From assembly GCA_022865555.1 (NCBI GenBank), contig JALHTD010000272.1, forward strand, positions 1 to 15,072: a stretch of DNA of 15,072 nucleotides, read 5' to 3'. Position numbers and translations under genes: made by a program. Source of the stretch: Thermoanaerobaculaceae bacterium. Lineage in GTDB: Bacteria; Acidobacteriota; Thermoanaerobaculia; Thermoanaerobaculales; Thermoanaerobaculaceae. Numbering within the stretch: position 1 is the first letter of the stretch; the number at the start of each line of letters is the position of its first letter. Below the pieces are notes generated by a model, which was not told the DNA's origin, did no database searches, and saw only the letters and a program-made list of their open reading frames with translations. Shown here piece after piece: positions 5,405 through 14,015 of the stretch.

Positions 5405-6715
5405 ATGGGTTACGAGATCGAGCGCTCCACCCCGTGTCGGGTCGTCCTGACGAACACCGTCGGGTCCGACGAGGTGCGCGAGGAACGTGAACACGTGGTC
5501 GCCGACTTCGTGCGCGCCGCCCGCATCGACGGCTTCCGCAAGGGCAAGGCCCCGCGGGCGTTGGTGGAGCGTCGCTTCGCCACGGAAATCCGCGAGGACC
5601 TCGAGGAGCACCTCACCCGCCGCGCCTGGGAGCAGGTTCGGCACGAGGAAAAGCTTCGCGTCGCCTCGCCGCTCGGCATTCGCGAGGCCAACTGGCTGGA
5701 GGGTGGTGAGTTCCGCGTCAAGGGCGAGTTCGACGTGTACCCGGAGGTCGAGCTGCCGGGTCTCGAGGGGTTCGCGCCTCCCGCGTTCGAGATCGTCCCG
5801 ACCGACGAGGACCTAACGGGCGCGATGCTTCAGCTCCAGGAGCGCCAGGCGGTCTGGGAGCCGGTGGAAGGGGAGCCTGCGGGCGACGGCATGCTGGTCG
5901 AGGCCGAGGTTCACGGCGAGTTCCCCGAAGGGGGCGGCGAGCCGTTCCACGAGGAGCGCTCGCTCTTCCAACTCGGGCAGGACGAGGTCTACCCCGAGAT
6001 CGAGGGCGCCGTGCGCGGGCATGCCGTGGGCGAGGAGGTCACCGCGGAACGCACGATCGGGGAGGAGGTCACCGCGGACCGCACGATCGGGGAGGAGGGC
6101 GGCGAGGAGCGCAGGGGCACGAGGACCTCCTACCGGGTGCGGATCAAGAGCCTGCGGCGCAAGCGGCTGCCCGAGGTGGACGATGGTTTTGCCAAGTCCG
6201 TGGGGGTCGAGGAGGGGGTCGAGACGTTACGGGCACGCCTGCGCGAGCGCCTGCGGGCCCAAAAGGCCGACCGGCGCCGCGATGCATGGCGCGAAGCCCT
6301 GATCGCCCACCTGGCGGGCGGAAAGGTGCTGGACCTTCCGGAGGGCCCGGTGCGGGAAGAGACTCGCAGGGAGCTGGTCGAGTTCGCACAGAGCCTGGCC
6401 GGTCGGGGCATCGACCCCGAGCGTGCCAAGGTGGACTGGGAGAAGCTCGAGAAGGACGTGCGGTCGAGAGTCGAGCACCGCCTGCGCGGCGAGACGCTCC
6501 TGGACGCGCTCGCGGAAAAGCTCGGGGGCGAGGTCTCGGACGCCGACGTTGACCACGAGGTGGAGCACCAGGCGGCTCGCATCGGGGTTCCGTTTGCGGA
6601 GCTGAGGGGCAACCTCGCCAAGAGCGGGGGCCTGGAGCGGGTGGGTGAGGTCCTCAGGCGCGAGCGGGCGGTGGACGAGGTGCTGGGGCGTTTCGTAGAA
6701 AAGAGCGGGGCTTGA
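5405..6715 (+). CDS. tig: Trigger factor, ribosome-associated chaperone and peptidyl-prolyl isomerase
   Basis: Binds ribosomal protein L23 at the exit tunnel and shields nascent chains. The 436-residue protein has the three family domains in order. The N-terminal ribosome-binding domain carries GFRKGKAP at residues 43-50, the position of the L23-binding signature. A compact FKBP-type PPIase domain lies at about 150-260. The helical C-terminal chaperone domain extends to the end. The ATG at 5405 has AGGAG (5395-5399) five bases upstream; an in-frame ATG at 5357 lies inside the tRNA-Leu gene and is rejected. The PPIase domain contains a perfect-period 10-residue tandem repeat (residues 210-229), described separately. 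The gene heads the tig-clpP-clpX-lon cluster common in bacteria. Assignment is firm although the sequence is divergent. Confidence 0.95.
   Translation: MGYEIERSTPCRVVLTNTVGSDEVREEREHVVADFVRAARIDGFRKGKAPRALVERRFATEIREDLEEHLTRRAWEQVRHEEKLRVASPLGIREANWLEGGEFRVKGEFDVYPEVELPGLEGFAPPAFEIVPTDEDLTGAMLQLQERQAVWEPVEGEPAGDGMLVEAEVHGEFPEGGGEPFHEERSLFQLGQDEVYPEIEGAVRGHAVGEEVTAERTIGEEVTADRTIGEEGGEERRGTRTSYRVRIKSLRRKRLPEVDDGFAKSVGVEEGVETLRARLRERLRAQKADRRRDAWREALIAHLAGGKVLDLPEGPVREETRRELVEFAQSLAGRGIDPERAKVDWEKLEKDVRSRVEHRLRGETLLDALAEKLGGEVSDADVDHEVEHQAARIGVPFAELRGNLAKSGGLERVGEVLRRERAVDEVLGRFVEKSGA
6032..6091 (+). repeat. In-frame 30-bp tandem duplication inside tig
   Basis: Two adjacent 30-base units, 6032-6061 and 6062-6091, differ at a single base (A at 6049, C at 6079). 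A third unit begins at 6092 but matches only for 7 bases. The units encode EEVTAERTIG and EEVTADRTIG in the PPIase domain, so the reading frame is preserved. Confidence 0.95.
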
Positions 6716-6720
6716 TCGGC

Positions 6721-6756
6721 GCGCCACCGGGCGATACCGTCCGGTGAAGGTGGCGC
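6721..6756 (+). other. Stem-loop in the tig-clpP intercistronic gap
   Basis: GCGCCACC (6721-6728) is a perfect complement of GGTGGCGC (6749-6756), giving an 8-bp stem with a 20-base loop. A second, competing 6-bp hairpin, CACCGG (6725-6730) with CCGGTG (6741-6746), uses part of the same strand. There is no T-run, so it is not a classical terminator. RNA processing or partial attenuation is possible; function is unproven. Confidence 0.45.
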
Positions 6757-6800
6757 CGCCGGTGAAGAAGAGAACGAGTGGCGGCCAGGGAGAGACGGAC

Positions 6801-7385
6801 ATGCTGATTCCGATCGTTGTGGAGCAGACGAGCCGGGGCGAGCGGGCCTACGACATCTTTTCCCGCCTGCTGAAGGACAACGTGATCTTCCTGGGCGATG
6901 CGATCGACGACCACCAGGCGTCGGTGGTGATCGCCCAGATGCTGTTCCTGGAGGCCGAGAACCCGGAGAAGGACATCTACCTTTACATCAACTCAGCGGG
7001 AGGCTCGGTGAGCGCAGGCTTGGCAATCTACGACACGATGCAGTACGTGAAGCCTGCAGTCGCGACCATCTGCATGGGACAGGCGGCCTCGATGGCGGCC
7101 GTGCTGCTGGCGGGCGGCGCCAAGGGCAAGCGGTTTTCCCTCCCCCACTCGCGTGTGATGCTTCACCAGCCGCTGCTCTTCGGGCTCGGCGGGCAGGCCA
7201 CTGACATCGACATCCATGCCAAGGACATCATCCGGCTGCGGCAGCGACTCAATGAGATCCTTCAGAAGCACACCGGCCAGTCGATCGAGCGTATCTTCGC
7301 CGACACCGAGCGCGACTTCATCCTGGAGGCTCCCGACGCGCTCAGCTACGGTTTGATAGACAAAGTGATCGAACACCGGGAATAG
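6801..7385 (+). CDS. clpP: ClpP, ATP-dependent Clp protease proteolytic subunit
   Basis: Serine peptidase that forms a double heptameric barrel and degrades proteins fed by ClpX. The ATG at 6801 is preceded by AGGGAG (6788-6793) and gives 194 residues, the usual length for a mature-type ClpP, starting MLIPIVVEQTSRGERAYDI. A longer in-frame start at 6744 adds a non-conserved leader. The catalytic triad is visible as Ser97 in MGQAASMAA, His122 in VMLHQP, and Asp172 in DTERDFI. The oligomerisation and oxyanion region YINSAGGSVSAGLAIYDTMQ is intact. It lies 85 bases after tig, with a stem-loop between, and 56 bases before clpX, its unfoldase partner. Fully canonical. Confidence 0.98.
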   Translation: MLIPIVVEQTSRGERAYDIFSRLLKDNVIFLGDAIDDHQASVVIAQMLFLEAENPEKDIYLYINSAGGSVSAGLAIYDTMQYVKPAVATICMGQAASMAAVLLAGGAKGKRFSLPHSRVMLHQPLLFGLGGQATDIDIHAKDIIRLRQRLNEILQKHTGQSIERIFADTERDFILEAPDALSYGLIDKVIEHRE

Positions 7386-7441
7386 CCGTAGGCTGGGCGT
7401 GTTGGGGTGGCGGGGTGTAGAATGGCGGTGAGACCAACGTC

Positions 7442-8686
<1,245 letters not shown>

Positions 8687-8698
8687 GACCCTGTCGGG

Positions 8699-8715
8699 CG
8701 GCGCGAACCGCGCCG
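8699..8715 (+). other. Perfect 7-bp GC hairpin between clpX and lon
   Basis: CGGCGCG (8699-8705), loop AAC, CGCGCCG (8709-8715). It starts 12 bases after the clpX stop and sits about 37 bases before the lon ATG. The stem would be very stable, but no T-tract follows, so full intrinsic termination is unlikely. Transcript stabilisation, processing or pausing are possibilities. Confidence 0.45.
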
Positions 8716-8752
8716 GCATCCAACTTAACCTGGGTCGGTTTGAGAGGTTGTC

Positions 8753-11152
8753 ATGAGCGAATCACACACACAGGTACTTCCGGTCGTGCCGCTGCGCGAC
8801 ATGGTGGTCTTCCCGCGGATGAAATCCGCGTTCGTGGTCGGACGGCCGGCGTCCGTGGCCGCGCTGCAGCGTGCGCTCGAGGAGATGGGCAAGCGCATCT
8901 TCCTGGTGGCGCAGCGCGACCCCCAGCAGGACGAGCCTGGCGAGGACAACATCTACACCGTCGGCGTGGTTGCGACCATCCTCCAGCACGTCACATTCCC
9001 CAACGGCACCATCAAGGTCGGGGTCGAGGGAGTGGTGCGCGGGCGCTGGACCTCGCTGCGGCAGCTGGAGGGTTCCGGCTACGAGGCCGACGTGGAGCTG
9101 ATGCCGCCGCAGCCGGTGGCGGACCCGAGGGTCTCCCGGTACCTTTCGAACCTGACGAATCTCTTCCAGCAGTTCGCCCGGCTCTCCCAGCAGATCGGTG
9201 TTGAGGGGGTACTGGCGGAGCTGCGCACCGAGGACCCCGATTTGTTCGCCGACACGATGGCGGCAGCACTGCCCATCCCTACGGTGGAGAAGCAGAAGCT
9301 GCTGGAGGTGAGCAACCCGCTCGAGCGGCTGCAACACCTCAACGATCTGCTAGACGTCGAAGTGGAGAAGCTGAACATCGACCGCCGTCTCAACGCCAAG
9401 GTCAAGAAACAGATGGAAAAGGCGCAGCGCGAGTACTACCTGTCCGAGAAGGTCAAGGCGATCAACGAGGAGCTCGGCCGCGCGGACACCAAGGAGGAGT
9501 TCGAAGAGCTCACCAAGCGGATCGAGGCCGCCGGCATGCCGAAGGAGGTCCAGGAGAAAGCCATCTCGGAGCTCAAGCGCCTCGAGGGCATGGCGCCGAT
9601 GTCCGCCGAGGGGACCGTCTCGCGCAACTACATCGACTGGCTGCTGTCGGTGCCATGGAAGAAGGTAACGCGGGAGATCCGCGACATCAAGCGGGCCGAG
9701 GAGGTGCTGGAGGCGGACCACTACGGCCTCGACAAGGCCAAGGAGCGCATCCTGGAGTTCCTGGCGGTCAGGCAGCTCGTGAAGAGGCCGAAGGGGACCA
9801 TCCTCTGCTTCGTCGGACCGCCGGGCGTGGGCAAGACCTCCCTGGCCAAGTCCGTTGCCCGCGCGACCGGCCGGAAGTTCGTGCGGCTGTCCCTGGGCGG
9901 GGTGCGGGACGAGGCGGAGATGCGGGGCCACCGCCGCACCTACATCGGGGCGTTCCCCGGCCAGATCATCCAGATGATGAAAAAGGCCGGCACTGTGAAC
10001 CCTGTGTTCCTACTCGACGAGGTCGACAAGCTCGGGGCCGATTTTCGCGGCGACCCGGCGGCGGCGCTCCTCGAGGTGCTGGACCCCGAGCAGAACCACA
10101 CGTTTGTCGACCACTACCTCGACGTGGAGTACGACCTCTCGCGTGTGTTCTTCATCTGCACCGCCAACGTGACCCACACGATCCCGCCGGCCCTCCAGGA
10201 CCGCATGGAGACGATCCGCCTCTCCGGCTACACTCACTACGAGAAGCTTCGGATCGCACAGAGGTTCCTGGTCAAGAAGCAGGTCGAGCAGCAGGGGCTT
10301 TCGCGCTACAAGGTCGGCTTCCAGGACGAGGCCGTGACGCTGCTGATCGAGCGCTACACCCGCGAGGCCGGGGTGCGCAACCTCGAACGCGAGATCGCCT
10401 CGATCTGCCGCAAGCTCGCCCGTGAGGTGCTGAAGAAGAAGGCCGCGAGCGGGAGCGAGATCGAGGTCACGCCGGAGCGGGTGTCGGACTTGCTCGGAAA
10501 GCCGCGCTTTCGAGTGCTGCGTCCGGGCGAGCACAGCGAGGTGGGCGTCGCCACCGGCCTGGCGTGGACCGAGGTGGGTGGCGAGATCCTCGCCACCGAG
10601 GTGAGCCTGATGCGCGGCAAGGGGTCGCTTACCCTCACCGGGCAGCTGGGCGACGTGATGCAGGAGTCGGCTCGCGCGGCGCTCTCCTACGTGCGTGCCC
10701 GTGCGGTCCAGTTGCCGCTGCCTGCCGAGTTCTTCGACCAGCGCGACATCCACGTCCACGTGCCGGAGGGGGCGATCCCCAAGGACGGGCCCTCCGCGGG
10801 CATTACGATGGGGATGGCGCTGCTCTCGGCGGTGACCGGTGTGCCGGTGCGACAGGACATCGCGATGACCGGCGAGATTACGCTCCGAGGCAAGGTGCTC
10901 CCGGTGGGCGGCATCAAGGACAAGGTGCTGGCAGCGTTCGGGGCCGGGATCCGAGAGATCATCCTGCCAATCGAGAACGAGAAGGACCTCGAGGACATCC
11001 CCGAGGACGTCCGCACCGTCATGCAGTTCCATCTCGTCAAGGAAATGGACGAGGTCATCCCGCTCGCGCTCGACGGCGCCCTGCCGGTGGCCGGCCAGAG
11101 CGAGCAGGAGGCCGGCACGGCCCAGGGCCCCGAGCGGGTGGCTCACCAGTAG
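8753..11152 (+). CDS. lon: Lon, ATP-dependent AAA+ serine protease
   Basis: Degrades misfolded and regulatory proteins in the cytoplasm. The 799-residue protein matches the usual LonA architecture. The N-terminal substrate-binding LON domain occupies about residues 8-200 (LPVVPLRDMVVFPRM). A helical linker with EYYLSEKVKAINEELG follows. The AAA+ module has Walker A GPPGVGKT at 355-362 and Walker B VFLLDEVDKL. The C-terminal protease domain has catalytic Ser681 in PKDGPSAG and Lys724 in GGIKDKVLAA, giving the Ser-Lys dyad 43 residues apart as in E. coli Lon. GAGAGG (8742-8747) precedes the ATG. A short Gly/Glu/Ala tail follows the last conserved helix. It is the last gene of the proteostasis cluster, and engB starts 5 bases after its stop. 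Confidence 0.98.
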   Translation: MSESHTQVLPVVPLRDMVVFPRMKSAFVVGRPASVAALQRALEEMGKRIFLVAQRDPQQDEPGEDNIYTVGVVATILQHVTFPNGTIKVGVEGVVRGRWTSLRQLEGSGYEADVELMPPQPVADPRVSRYLSNLTNLFQQFARLSQQIGVEGVLAELRTEDPDLFADTMAAALPIPTVEKQKLLEVSNPLERLQHLNDLLDVEVEKLNIDRRLNAKVKKQMEKAQREYYLSEKVKAINEELGRADTKEEFEELTKRIEAAGMPKEVQEKAISELKRLEGMAPMSAEGTVSRNYIDWLLSVPWKKVTREIRDIKRAEEVLEADHYGLDKAKERILEFLAVRQLVKRPKGTILCFVGPPGVGKTSLAKSVARATGRKFVRLSLGGVRDEAEMRGHRRTYIGAFPGQIIQMMKKAGTVNPVFLLDEVDKLGADFRGDPAAALLEVLDPEQNHTFVDHYLDVEYDLSRVFFICTANVTHTIPPALQDRMETIRLSGYTHYEKLRIAQRFLVKKQVEQQGLSRYKVGFQDEAVTLLIERYTREAGVRNLEREIASICRKLAREVLKKKAASGSEIEVTPERVSDLLGKPRFRVLRPGEHSEVGVATGLAWTEVGGEILATEVSLMRGKGSLTLTGQLGDVMQESARAALSYVRARAVQLPLPAEFFDQRDIHVHVPEGAIPKDGPSAGITMGMALLSAVTGVPVRQDIAMTGEITLRGKVLPVGGIKDKVLAAFGAGIREIILPIENEKDLEDIPEDVRTVMQFHLVKEMDEVIPLALDGALPVAGQSEQEAGTAQGPERVAHQ

Positions 11153-11157
11153 GTCCG

Positions 11158-11736
11158 GTGCGAATCGAGGAGGTCACGCTGCGCGCCACGGTGGCAGATC
11201 ATCGCGAGGGGCCGCGGGAGCCTCTCCCACAGGTGGCCTTTGCCGGGCGGTCGAACGTGGGAAAGTCGAGCCTCTTGAACTCGCTCTTTGGAACGAGGCT
11301 TGCGGCGGTCTCCAAGACCCCAGGGAAGACCCGCACCATCAACTACTACCTGGTGAACAACCGCTGCTTCTTCGTAGACCTCCCAGGCTACGGCTACGCC
11401 CGCACCGGACGTGAGAAGCGTGAGGCCTGGGGGCGGCGCATCACGACGTACCTCGAGCAGGAGGACCGACTGCGGCTGGTGGTGGGGCTCATCGATCCGC
11501 GCATACCAACCTCGCCCCTCGACCGGGACCTCGTCACCTTTGCCCGCGAGGCCGGAAGACCGCTGCTGCTCGTGATGACCAAGACGGACCGGGTGGGCCG
11601 CGGCGAGCTGGCGCGGGCGGCGCAGCGCCTCGCCCGAGACCTCGGCACAGGTGGCGCGCCGCTCTCGTTTTCGGCGCACACCGGCGCCGGCAGGACGGAC
11701 ATCCTGGTCGCCATCGCGCGCGCGTTGGCGGCGTGA
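11158..11736 (+). CDS. engB: EngB/YihA/YsxC ribosome-biogenesis GTPase
   Basis: GTPase of the TrmE-Era-EngA-YihA group, needed for assembly of the large ribosomal subunit. The 192-residue product has G1 GRSNVGKS at residues 30-37, the G2-region TPGKTRTINYY, G3 DLPGYGYA from 74, G4 TKTD at 141-144, and G5 SAHTGAG from 172. All nucleotide-binding motifs are intact. The GTG start at 11158 sits 5 bases after the lon stop and gives the typical short N-terminal strand (MRIEEVTLRATV). In-frame codons further upstream are inside lon. Placement directly after lon and before rho suggests co-transcription. Confidence 0.96.
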   Translation: MRIEEVTLRATVADHREGPREPLPQVAFAGRSNVGKSSLLNSLFGTRLAAVSKTPGKTRTINYYLVNNRCFFVDLPGYGYARTGREKREAWGRRITTYLEQEDRLRLVVGLIDPRIPTSPLDRDLVTFAREAGRPLLLVMTKTDRVGRGELARAAQRLARDLGTGGAPLSFSAHTGAGRTDILVAIARALAA

Positions 11737-11763
11737 CAACCCGAACGAAAAAGGAGTTTTGCG

Positions 11764-13149
11764 ATGCCTGAAAAGAAAGTTCAGCGCGGCCGAGGCAGAG
11801 AGCATCGGCGCAACCCCGACGAGGCGCCAGAAGGGCTGCCGGTGGTGCTCGAGGAGGAGGCGCTCGAGGCCGAGGGCACCGAGACCGAGGGCAAGCAGCG
11901 GCTCGACATACGCACCCTCAAGGACATGTCGATCTCGGAGCTCACCCACGTCGCCCGCGACCTCGAGGTCGAGAACCCCACGGGGATGCGGAAGCAGGAC
12001 CTCATCTTCAAGATCCTGCAGGTGCAAACCGAGCGTGAAGGCCTGATCTTCGGTGAGGGAGTGCTCGAGATCCTCCCGGACGGCTACGGCTTCCTGCGGG
12101 CCCCGGAGTACAACTACCTGCCGGGTCCGGACGACATCTACGTTTCGCCCTCCCAGATCCGGCGCTTCAACCTGCGCACCGGCGACACCGTCTCGGGGCA
12201 GATCCGCCCACCGCGGGAGGGCGAGCGCTACTTCGCGCTGATCAAGGTGGAGGCCGTCAATTTCGAAGCGCCCGACCAGACGGCGGAGAAGATCCTCTTC
12301 GACAACCTCACCCCGCTCTACCCGCTCGAGCGCATCAACCTGGAGGTCGAGGCAAACATGACCTCGCGGGTGATGAACCTCCTGACGCCCATCGGTAAGG
12401 GCCAGCGCGGGCTGATCGTGGCGCCGCCGCGGACCGGCAAGACCATGATGCTGCAGGCGATCGCCAACTCGATCACCGCCAACCACCCGGAGATCATCCT
12501 CATCGTGCTGCTCATCGACGAGCGCCCGGAAGAGGTCACCGACATGCAGCGCTCGGTGAAGGGGGAAGTGATCTCCTCCACCTTCGACGAACCGGCGTAC
12601 CGGCACGTCCAGGTGGCGGAAATGGTTCTCGAGAAGGCGAAGCGGCTGGTGGAGCACCGGCGTGACGTGGTGATCCTCCTCGACTCGATCACCCGTCTGG
12701 CGCGCGCCTACAACACCGTGGTGCCGCCGTCGGGCAAGGTGCTGTCGGGCGGCGTGGACTCCAACGCCCTTCAAAAGCCGAAGCGGTTCTTCGGCGCGGC
12801 GCGCAACCTCGAGGAGGGCGGCTCACTCACCGTCATGGGCACGGCCCTCATCGATACCGGGTCGCGCATGGACGACGTGATCTTCGAGGAGTTCAAGGGC
12901 ACCGGCAACATGGAGGTGCACCTGGACCGCAAGCTCACCGAGAAGCGTGTCTTCCCCTCGATTGACATCAACAAGTCGGGCACGCGCAAAGAGGAACTCC
13001 TACTCGATCAGTGGGAATTGAAGCGCGTCTGGGTGCTGCGCAAGGTGTTGAGTCCCCTGTCCACGGTGGAGTCCATGGAGCTACTCCAGGAGCGGCTGGA
13101 GAAGACCAAGAGCAACAAGGAGTTCCTCGAGTCGATGAGCCAGGGCTAG
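11764..13149 (+). CDS. rho: Transcription termination factor Rho
   Basis: Hexameric RNA helicase that terminates transcription. The 461-residue protein begins with a roughly 47-residue extension that is basic and then acidic (low complexity) before the Rho N-terminal domain (TLKDMSISELTHVARDLEVENPTGMRKQDLI). The cold-shock-like RNA-binding domain contains DGYGFLR at 106-112. The ATPase has Walker A APPRTGKT at 220-227, Walker B VVILLDSITRLARAYN and the Q-loop/R-loop segment PPSGKVLSGGVDSNAL. The ribosome binding site AAGGAG (11751-11756) is near-ideal, 7 bases before the ATG, and the surrounding AT-rich bases stand out. It follows engB by 27 bases and precedes mqnA by 3. Fully canonical apart from the N-terminal extension. 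Confidence 0.98.
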   Translation: MPEKKVQRGRGREHRRNPDEAPEGLPVVLEEEALEAEGTETEGKQRLDIRTLKDMSISELTHVARDLEVENPTGMRKQDLIFKILQVQTEREGLIFGEGVLEILPDGYGFLRAPEYNYLPGPDDIYVSPSQIRRFNLRTGDTVSGQIRPPREGERYFALIKVEAVNFEAPDQTAEKILFDNLTPLYPLERINLEVEANMTSRVMNLLTPIGKGQRGLIVAPPRTGKTMMLQAIANSITANHPEIILIVLLIDERPEEVTDMQRSVKGEVISSTFDEPAYRHVQVAEMVLEKAKRLVEHRRDVVILLDSITRLARAYNTVVPPSGKVLSGGVDSNALQKPKRFFGAARNLEEGGSLTVMGTALIDTGSRMDDVIFEEFKGTGNMEVHLDRKLTEKRVFPSIDINKSGTRKEELLLDQWELKRVWVLRKVLSPLSTVESMELLQERLEKTKSNKEFLESMSQG

Positions 13150-13152
13150 CGG

Positions 13153-13956
13153 ATGACGTCCCCGCCGTTGCATTTGGTGGGCATCCGTTTCCTCAATGCA
13201 CGCCCGCTCCTTGCCGGCCTCGAGGCGGGCCTGCCGGCACCGTTCTCCTATCGCCTGACTACGGCTGAGCCAGCCGAATGCGCGGAGCAACTCCGTAGCG
13301 TGCGGGCGGCTGCCGGATTGGTGCCGGTGGCGGCCCTGCCTTCCCTGCCCGACGTGCGGGCGCTGCCGGGGCTCGGGATAGCGGCGCGCCAGGAGGTGGG
13401 GTCGGTGCTGCTGGTCTCCCGCGTGCCGCTGGAGGAGATTCGCACCCTGGCCGCCCACACAGCCTCCCGCACCTCGGTGGCGCTGGCGCTACTGCTGCTC
13501 GCCGAGCGCTGGGGGGTGCGGCCGCGTGTCGTCCCCTTCCGTCCCCCGGTCGAAGCGATGCTGGCGGAGGCGGAGGCCGCCATCGTGATCGGCGACCCCG
13601 CGCTTCACATCCGCGGGCGCAGCGGCCACCGGGAGGTGGATCTTGCAGCCGCCTGGGTGGAGTGGACCGGTCTGCCGTTCGTGTTTGCGGTGTGGGGGGT
13701 GCGGTCCACGGCGCCGGCGGGGCTCGAGGCCCTGCTCGAGGCATCGCTCGCGTACGCCCGGGAACATTGGCAGGATCTCGTGCCGCGGTGGGCGGAGGCG
13801 CACGGCGTGGGGCGCGAGGAGGCCCGGCGGTACCTGGAGGAGAACCTGACGTACCAGCTCGGCGAACGCGAGCGCGAGGGGCTGGAGGAGTTCCTCGGAC
13901 GAGCGGCGGCGGCCGGGGTGCTGCCACCGTGCCCGGAGGTCTGGGCGCGTGCCTAG
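13153..13956 (+). CDS. mqnA: MqnA, chorismate dehydratase of the futalosine menaquinone pathway
   Basis: Converts chorismate to 3-[(1-carboxyvinyl)oxy]benzoate, the first committed step of the futalosine route to menaquinone. The 267-residue protein has the family's N-terminal signature HLVGIRFLNARPLLAGLE (compare GxxxYLNxxPL in relatives), the central IGDPAL motif, and VDLAAAWVEWTGLPFVFAVWGVR, which is characteristic of MqnA. The fold is a periplasmic-binding-protein-like one without a signal peptide. The ATG lies 3 bases after the rho stop, so it is co-transcribed with rho. MqnD is a related family, but the length and the EWTGLPFVFAVW block favour MqnA. No other mqn gene lies in this window. 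Confidence 0.92.
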   Translation: MTSPPLHLVGIRFLNARPLLAGLEAGLPAPFSYRLTTAEPAECAEQLRSVRAAAGLVPVAALPSLPDVRALPGLGIAARQEVGSVLLVSRVPLEEIRTLAAHTASRTSVALALLLLAERWGVRPRVVPFRPPVEAMLAEAEAAIVIGDPALHIRGRSGHREVDLAAAWVEWTGLPFVFAVWGVRSTAPAGLEALLEASLAYAREHWQDLVPRWAEAHGVGREEARRYLEENLTYQLGEREREGLEEFLGRAAAAGVLPPCPEVWARA

Positions 13957-14015
13957 TACCGCCGCGATTTGCCGGACAGTGAGGGGCGGGTGAGTTTCTC
14001 GCTCACAATGGGAGC

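Noticed and set aside
7386..7441. A clpX-specific promoter in the clpP-clpX gap (TAGAAT near 7418)
   Set aside because: A -10-like hexamer exists but no -35 element lies at 16-18 bases. The TTGGGG upstream is only 10 bases away.
10010..11146. A minus-strand open frame opposite lon
   Set aside because: It mirrors the conserved Lon ATPase and protease domains and has no plausible protein features of its own.
11143..12774. A 543-codon minus-strand open frame opposite engB and rho
   Set aside because: The composition is typical of an antisense shadow (Arg/His/Val/Leu/Gly/Asp-rich), and the opposite strand holds two canonical genes with all motifs intact.
13990..14006. Small inverted repeat GTGAG-N7-CTCAC after mqnA as a terminator
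   Set aside because: The stem is only 5 bp and is followed by no T-run, so it does not look like an intrinsic terminator. It could equally be chance.
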